This document shows positions 31,017 through 36,069 of a stretch of 36,069 nucleotides of DNA, one piece after another. Within the stretch, counting starts at the first letter, position 1; the number at the start of each line of letters is the position of its first letter. This stretch comes from Fibrobacter sp. (GTDB lineage Bacteria; Fibrobacterota; Fibrobacteria; Fibrobacterales; Fibrobacteraceae): assembly GCA_024398835.1 (NCBI GenBank), contig JAKSIK010000022.1, positions 1 to 36,069 of the forward strand, in the 5' to 3' direction. A model generated the notes under the pieces. The model made no database searches and was not told the DNA's origin. It worked only from the letters and a program-made list of their open reading frames with translations. The position numbers and the translations under genes were made by a program.

Positions 31017-32028
31017 AATACCTAATCTTCTTCAGCTTATCCAGAACTTCTTGAAGTTCCTTGGGCAGAGGGGCTTCCTGAACGGTATTCTTGCCTTCCC
31101 ACACATATTCCAAGCGGTGGCTGTGGAGGAACAGGCGATGGAGCCCAAGCTCTTTTTTCGCTTCACGGTTGAGGGCGAAATCGCCGTAGCGGGTATCGCC
31201 TAGTAGCGGGTGCCCGATGCTTGCGAAGTGGGCGCGAATCTGGTGCATGCGGCCTGTTTCCAGATTGATTTTCACCAGGTCGTAGCCCTCGTAATGCTGT
31301 TTCACGGAGTAATGGGTGATGGAGGCTTTTCCGCCGTCTTCGCCCACTTTCATCTTGCTGCCTTTGGCGTCATCGGTGCGGGTGAGGCTAGCGTTGATGG
31401 TGCCTTTCTCTTTCTTGAGGTTTCCCTTCACCAGCGCGAGGTAGAATTTTTTGACTTCGTGCTCCCGAATCATGCGGGTGAGGTCCCGCAGGGTGTCGCC
31501 ATGGAGCGCCACCAGAAGGAGGCCGGAGGTTTCCTGGTCCAGGCGGTGGGCGATGGTGGGCTTGAAATCCAGATGCTCTTCGCGGCCCCATTCCCAAAGG
31601 TATTCCACCAGGCTTTCACCGGGCCGCGTTCCGCTGCCGGGTTGGCTGGCAAGGCCCGAAGGTTTGTTCACTACCAGATAGTCTTCCGTTTGGAGAATGA
31701 TATCAAGGGCCTTGGATTTCCAGGTCTTGTTTTTGCTGCTCCAGCCTTTTGCGGGCTTTTCTTCAGCAGCTTTTTCTGCCTGCGGAATGGTATTGCCGAG
31801 GGTGACGCCTTGTTCTTCTACGGGAACGCTCTTGAAGTTTTCGTAGATGTTGATGAGGTCCCCTTCGGCAAGCATCTGATTCGCCTTTCCAACCACACCA
31901 TTGACTCGGATTTTCTTTTTCCGGAGTACCGCAAAGAACACGGACAGGGGTTCGTCGGGGAAGGCTTTTCTCAAATAGCGATCCAACCGCATGTTGGCAA
32001 AATTTCTGTCAATAAGGCGTGTAATCAT
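31015..32028 (-). CDS. RluA-family pseudouridine synthase
   Basis: 337 residues. An S4 RNA-binding domain (NMRLDRYLRKAF, KKKIRVNGVV) precedes the catalytic domain with VVNKPSGLASQPGSG, HRLDQETSG (catalytic Asp164) and TGRMHQIRAHFASIGHPLLGD. The S4 plus RluA layout and a linker of about 30 residues between them (EEKPAKGWSSKNK) is that of RluC/RluD-type enzymes, which modify 23S rRNA; the exact uridine cannot be assigned. It begins 4 bases after the upstream TPR/transglutaminase gene, so the two are likely on one transcript. Confidence 0.93.
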   Translation of the reverse strand: MITRLIDRNFANMRLDRYLRKAFPDEPLSVFFAVLRKKKIRVNGVVGKANQMLAEGDLINIYENFKSVPVEEQGVTLGNTIPQAEKAAEEKPAKGWSSKNKTWKSKALDIILQTEDYLVVNKPSGLASQPGSGTRPGESLVEYLWEWGREEHLDFKPTIAHRLDQETSGLLLVALHGDTLRDLTRMIREHEVKKFYLALVKGNLKKEKGTINASLTRTDDAKGSKMKVGEDGGKASITHYSVKQHYEGYDLVKINLETGRMHQIRAHFASIGHPLLGDTRYGDFALNREAKKELGLHRLFLHSHRLEYVWEGKNTVQEAPLPKELQEVLDKLKKIRY

Positions 32029-32032
32029 GGGC

Positions 32033-35000
32033 TTACTTTATTTGAATCATGGGGCTGGTTTCGCCAAGGAGGTAATTCCATTCTTCACGAATCTTTTCGT
32101 ACTCGCCAGGGTCTGCGTAGAGGGCGAAGGTGGTCCACTGGATTCCCGTGCGGGCCACATTCCCTTCGGCGGTATTTGCGCCCTTTTCATAGCTCACGTA
32201 ATCAGGTGTGCGGCTGAAGGGCTTGGAATTTGTGATGGTGGCGCTGCGTCCATTTGCGGCCTTCACTTGCAGGCTGTAACTGAAGGTGGTCTCGTGAGGC
32301 ATGCGGATGGGGTGGTGGCGCTTGGTCACCTTGGGCAGTTTGAACAAACTCCGTTCCCAAACATTGGGGAAGCGCCCTTTCAGCTCGGAGCCGCCTTGCC
32401 CAAAATAGCCTTTGGAAGCGTAGGTGGTGACGATGATGAGGGGCTTGTTGAATTCCGTCAGGTTTTCAATCTTCACATTCCCGATGCTTACATCAGGCAC
32501 GCCGCTGGCGAGGAAGTCTTCCATCAACTGTTCCTGCTCTTTCATGTCGTGGCTGAAGAACTTGTTGCGGATGGCACTGCCGAACTTTCCTTGGAGGGAA
32601 ACAGAATCTCGGAATTCGCAGGTGCCATCATCGGCAATGAAGAGGCGGTGGTCAATGGCGATTTGGTGTTCCTGGTTGTCTTCCAGAATGGGGGTGGTCA
32701 TGACGCGGCTGCTGTCCTCGTCGATGATGAGGGCCACTTTACCTTCCATATCCAAGGGCACGGGCCGCTCGTTGCCCGTTTTGTCGGTGGCGTCCACCCA
32801 CATTTCGCTTATCTTATCCTGCTTGGGGATGTAGAGAATCATGTGGTTGAACTGCTGGATGGTGGGGAGCTGTTCAAAACCTTCGTCGGTAAGGTGGATG
32901 GCGACGAGATGGCTCTTCACGCCGATGGAAGCAAGCATTTCCTTCAAGAGGAGCGCCATGTCTTTGCAATCGCCGCGGTGCTCCTTCAAGGTCACTTCTG
33001 CAGTCTGGGGAATGAGACTATGGCCGCCGAAGCGCACATCCCGATAGCGGATGTCCTGACGAACAAACTTGACGATGGCCTTGACGGCCTCGTCACCGAT
33101 TTTATTACCCCGCACTTCGAAGGCCTTTTCGCGAACGGAGACGGCCTGCTTAAACTGGTGCTTGATGAGGTTCTGGTAGTCTTCGCCAACAGCGCTCCAT
33201 TCCTGCTTCCCGGTGAGCATGAGGCCTGCGCCAAAGTCCCGATAGACGGGCATGTACATCTCTTTCCGGATGACAACTGGATTTTCAATCCGCCATTCCT
33301 TGCCGCCCTTCAGCTCGCCGTGTTCCAGCGGTCCGTATTCTTCGGTCACAAAGCGACTGGTGTCGGCGTAAATGCGGAAGAGGGACTCACCAACGGGCAC
33401 ATCCTTACTGCTGATGTAGTCGGTGTAGGGAATCATGCCCTTGGCTTCAATGGCGGTGCGGCTGAACTGCACGTAGATGAAGTCGCCAGGAGCCAGTTCC
33501 TGCAGTGGGAAGTGGGCGGTCTGGCTTTCGTTCCCGCCGCCCAGCTCTGTGGCATAGGTAATGTATGCTCCATTGAGGGAAACCTTCTGCTTCAAGGTCC
33601 AGGTGGAGTCGTAGACTTCCAGAGCGTTGAGGAAGATGCGGTCATAACCTGGCAAAAAGTCGAAAGTGAGTTCACGATAGATGGCGGCACCACGGATATC
33701 CAAAATTTCCAGGAGCATTTCTTCGCTTCTGACCCAGGGCTTTCCTTTTTCCGCATTCAGCATTTCTTTGTGGTAGTGGAATACGGCAGGGTAGTCGCCT
33801 TCAAGGGCCTCCTGCTTTGCCTTGTCGCGAAGCAAAGTCTTAAGGTCTGCGGTGCGTTCCTCTACCGGCGTGATGGGCTTTTGAAGCGTGCGGTTGTCAG
33901 CCTTGCCCAGGAAGGCTTTTGTGGCGCTGAGGTAGCTCTTGGCGTCTTCATTATCGGCACGCAGGGCGAGAGCTTTGGTCAATGCCTTTTCAGCATCGCG
34001 GTAGTTCTTGGAATAGAAGAGAATCTTTCCATGAAGGGTCCAGAGCTTGTAATCATTCTGGTCCTTTGCCAAGGTTTCTTCACTGATGGCTCTGGCTTCT
34101 TCGTAGCGGCCCAGGAACACAAGCGCATCCATCAAAGTCTGGCCCAGTTCCTTGCTCATGCCAAAACGACCGCGAACGCCGTAGAGAATATCGACCGCTT
34201 CCGCATACTGGTCCAGTCCCATATAGGTTTTTGCAAGATAAACGCCAAGACGGCTGCTGGGCTGGGTGTCATAAAGGCGCTGCACGACAACCAGGGATTG
34301 ATGGCGCTGGCCAAGTCCCCATAAAGCATCACTCAGGTTGATCACGTATTCGGGATTGTTGGGCGTGTAGCGGAGCGCTCCTTCGGCGCATTCGCGGGCC
34401 TTGCCGTAATCAAAAAGAGCCTCGTACATTTCGCCCAAGATGGAAAGGAGCTTCCCGTTTTTCCGCACCAGTTCCTTCTCGCTTTCGAAATGGCTGATGC
34501 CGGGGCCGTAGAGCTCCTTCATCTGGTACACGAAACCGCAGTTGATGAGGTAGAGCGGCTCTTCTGGGTCCATCTTGTTGGCCCGTTCAAAGTAGCTGAG
34601 GGCTACCAGGGGCTGATTTTCCAGCAGGCGGAGGATTCCCACCTGGCTCATGACGGCGGCATTGAACTTGGCTTGCTTTTTGCTGGATTCTGCGTCCTCG
34701 GCGGCTTGAGGTAAGGCACCTGGAGTAACGCCCGTGATGGCCGTTTCCATCACCTTCTCATACTTGTTCCTGTTGATGCCTTGTGTCCAGGTGACGGCGA
34801 GGATGCCGCGGCCATCTTCATAATAATAGCGTCCCAGATAGCTGAAATCGAATTTTCCGACGAGATGGGTGAGGGTGAATTCCTGTGCGGAGCCTCTATC
34901 TGTCTTAATCCGGCGGGTCTCTAAAGTGGGATTGCTGGGGTCTACGCCCAAACGCACGAGAAGAACCTTGAACAAATCCTGCTGGCTCACTTCGTCACTC

Positions 35001-35863
35001 GGGACCATAGCGCCATAGATGAAGAAGGAAACGTCTTCCGCCTTGTTGGTAAGCACCAGGTCGGGGTCGTCGTTCTGTTCGGCGATGCCGTTCCAGAAGT
35101 GCCAGAGGGTGTCTTTCACCTTCCAACTGTAGCCCAGAGCTTCAGAGGTGTACTCCTGGATGAATTCAGGGGAGAGTTCCGGCCCTTTCTCCTCGGCGAC
35201 GTTCTTCAGTTCAAAATTCTGGAAGAATTCCGCCCATTCCTCTTTGAGGGCTCCGGGGGCTAGGGTCACGTCTGTGGCGGAGAGGGTGAGGGTATACACC
35301 TGCTTCCCGTTTCCGGTAACGATACCGCAGGCCTCGTAGGGCGTCTCGTAGCGTTTGCCGGCGATGTCAAAGAAGGCCCCCGTGGTGCCGAAGGCTTCCT
35401 CCGGCGAGAGTTCGCTGAAGGTGGCCTTTTTGCCGGAGGCTTCCAGGCTCTGCATCTCCATCCGGGCCCGGTCCATAAGGTTCATGGGTTCTCCGGCATC
35501 CAATGTCACTTCCTGAAGGACTGCCCTGCGGCCAGTTTTCGCATTGTAGAATTCCATGGGGGAGTCTGCATCGCCGCCAATCATCATCCAATCGCCGCTA
35601 GGCGGGCGGAAACTGTAGCCTTTAGAGGAAAAATCAGTGGAAGAACCGGCGTCTTCGGCGTCGGCACTGTATTCTTCCTGGTCATCCCAACTGGATGGGG
35701 CGGTTTGGGCGCTCTCAGGTGTGGTCGATGCGGTGTTTTTCCCCGGCGACTTTGCTTCGGGTTTTGCCTCGGTCAGGGGAGCTCCAGAGGAGGCGCAAGA
35801 GACCATGACCGCGGTCACAAAAACCGCGAGAACTTTCAAAATAAAAGCCTTTCCAAACTTCAT
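32033..35863 (-). CDS. Large lipoprotein: TPR, DUF3857 and transglutaminase-like domains
   Basis: 1276 residues. The signal peptide ends near VSC (probable lipid Cys23), followed by a Ser/Ala/Glu linker to about residue 80 and two similar alpha/beta modules to about 390. TPR-type helical repeats run from about 400 to 660, then a DUF3857 region to about 880. A transglutaminase-like domain has EHRGDCKDMALLL (Cys966), FNHMILY (His1007) and MWVDATDK (Asp1024), so the Cys-His-Asp triad is intact. A beta-rich C-terminal part follows. DUF3857-transglutaminase proteins are common in Bacteroidetes-like envelopes, usually without an N-terminal TPR block. Likely periplasmic; substrate unknown. It diverges from gap. 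Confidence 0.85.
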   Translation of the reverse strand: MKFGKAFILKVLAVFVTAVMVSCASSGAPLTEAKPEAKSPGKNTASTTPESAQTAPSSWDDQEEYSADAEDAGSSTDFSSKGYSFRPPSGDWMMIGGDADSPMEFYNAKTGRRAVLQEVTLDAGEPMNLMDRARMEMQSLEASGKKATFSELSPEEAFGTTGAFFDIAGKRYETPYEACGIVTGNGKQVYTLTLSATDVTLAPGALKEEWAEFFQNFELKNVAEEKGPELSPEFIQEYTSEALGYSWKVKDTLWHFWNGIAEQNDDPDLVLTNKAEDVSFFIYGAMVPSDEVSQQDLFKVLLVRLGVDPSNPTLETRRIKTDRGSAQEFTLTHLVGKFDFSYLGRYYYEDGRGILAVTWTQGINRNKYEKVMETAITGVTPGALPQAAEDAESSKKQAKFNAAVMSQVGILRLLENQPLVALSYFERANKMDPEEPLYLINCGFVYQMKELYGPGISHFESEKELVRKNGKLLSILGEMYEALFDYGKARECAEGALRYTPNNPEYVINLSDALWGLGQRHQSLVVVQRLYDTQPSSRLGVYLAKTYMGLDQYAEAVDILYGVRGRFGMSKELGQTLMDALVFLGRYEEARAISEETLAKDQNDYKLWTLHGKILFYSKNYRDAEKALTKALALRADNEDAKSYLSATKAFLGKADNRTLQKPITPVEERTADLKTLLRDKAKQEALEGDYPAVFHYHKEMLNAEKGKPWVRSEEMLLEILDIRGAAIYRELTFDFLPGYDRIFLNALEVYDSTWTLKQKVSLNGAYITYATELGGGNESQTAHFPLQELAPGDFIYVQFSRTAIEAKGMIPYTDYISSKDVPVGESLFRIYADTSRFVTEEYGPLEHGELKGGKEWRIENPVVIRKEMYMPVYRDFGAGLMLTGKQEWSAVGEDYQNLIKHQFKQAVSVREKAFEVRGNKIGDEAVKAIVKFVRQDIRYRDVRFGGHSLIPQTAEVTLKEHRGDCKDMALLLKEMLASIGVKSHLVAIHLTDEGFEQLPTIQQFNHMILYIPKQDKISEMWVDATDKTGNERPVPLDMEGKVALIIDEDSSRVMTTPILEDNQEHQIAIDHRLFIADDGTCEFRDSVSLQGKFGSAIRNKFFSHDMKEQEQLMEDFLASGVPDVSIGNVKIENLTEFNKPLIIVTTYASKGYFGQGGSELKGRFPNVWERSLFKLPKVTKRHHPIRMPHETTFSYSLQVKAANGRSATITNSKPFSRTPDYVSYEKGANTAEGNVARTGIQWTTFALYADPGEYEKIREEWNYLLGETSPMIQIK

Positions 35864-35920
35864 ATGCCTAATAAATCAAAAAAATTTTAAGGAAAACCTT
35901 ACCTATCCATGCAAATTTAT

Positions 35921-35927
35921 TAAATTT
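35921..35927 (+). promoter_or_regulatory. Candidate gap promoter box
   Basis: TAAATTT lies 66 bases before the gap start. It matches the boxes found upstream of several other genes here. A long leader with AAAGGA follows. Confidence 0.3.
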
Positions 35928-35993
35928 AGGGGCAATCGCGCGTCACTTCTCAAGAGTGGCTGCATTTTCACAATAAAACAAAAGGATCCAATA

Positions 35994-36069
35994 ATGGCTC
36001 TCAAACTCGGTATTAATGGTTTCGGTCGTATCGGCCGTATGGTGTTCCGCGCTGCTGTGGAAAACTTCG
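35994..36069 (+). CDS. gap: Glyceraldehyde-3-phosphate dehydrogenase, N-terminal start only
   Basis: The frame from ATG 35994 reads MALKLGINGFGRIGRMVFRA and runs off the right edge after 25 codons. INGFGRIGR is the NAD-binding Rossmann signature of GAPDH. AAAGGA lies 7 bases upstream. The enzyme catalyses the NAD-dependent oxidation step of glycolysis. Only the first strand and helix are visible. Confidence 0.93.
   Translation, partial: MALKLGINGFGRIGRMVFRAAVENF

Noticed and set aside
31991..34324. 777-residue plus-strand open frame
   Set aside because: It lies entirely opposite the TPR/transglutaminase and RluA genes, has no domain, and its composition is that of an antisense shadow of codon-biased DNA.

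Overview
The window looks like a chromosomal segment of a Fibrobacter-type bacterium. The best taxonomic marker is the lipoprotein at 29920-30993. It has a poly-serine linker and a C-terminal FISUMP-type domain (the Fibrobacter succinogenes major paralogous domain, TIGR02145). Supporting signs are several other Ser/Ala/Val-rich linkers, many lipoproteins and outer-membrane (Gram-negative) machinery. This assignment comes from protein reading only; no database search was possible.

Layout. (1) 1-6.4 kb is an AT-richer defence-type island: the tail of a type I restriction HsdR, a DUF262/HNH (GmrSD-like) protein, a NERD nuclease-like protein with a zinc finger, a PD-(D/E)XK protein, a small Cys-rich protein, a 400-bp gene-free stretch with strong RNA-like structure, and a YhcG/DUF1016 PD-(D/E)XK protein. 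A 16-bp direct repeat flanks the small Cys-rich gene and the structured stretch. (2) 6.5-9.7 kb: a TIGR01212 radical SAM protein diverges from two overlapping DUF5683-like membrane or envelope proteins, the first with 39-bp in-frame repeats. (3) 9.7-16.7 kb is a tightly overlapping operon: 47-aa zinc ribbon, HrpA helicase, SurA/PrsA-like lipoprotein, SurA with two parvulin domains, and an FtsE ATPase with no FtsX beside it. (4) 16.7-18.9 kb: a small unknown protein, a tRNA-like scar, a small coiled-coil lipoprotein, a DegT-type aminotransferase with a 27-bp minisatellite, and rpsT with two tandem terminators.

(5) 19.0-25.4 kb is the most system-like part: an MglA GTPase with a long disordered tail, an MglB/roadblock protein, a DUF2914 protein, a 997-aa SprA-like outer-membrane protein and an Omp85/TamA-like barrel, all co-directional. 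The Omp85 start codon lies inside eleven 7-bp repeats. Downstream are three copies of a 108-bp repeat carrying a REP-like palindrome. (6) 25.8-27.4 kb: epmB and efp diverge from a 12-bp palindrome, which fits EF-P lysine modification. (7) 27.4-29.9 kb: a HAD-IIA phosphatase overlaps a zinc/manganese ABC binding protein and ATPase; no permease follows. (8) 29.9-36.1 kb: the FISUMP lipoprotein, a convergent pair of an RluA-type pseudouridine synthase and a 1276-aa TPR/DUF3857/transglutaminase lipoprotein, and the start of gap (GAPDH).

Across the window several genes without a Shine-Dalgarno carry TAnnTTT 5-8 nt before their ATG. This suggests leaderless transcripts driven by a Bacteroidetes-like promoter element.
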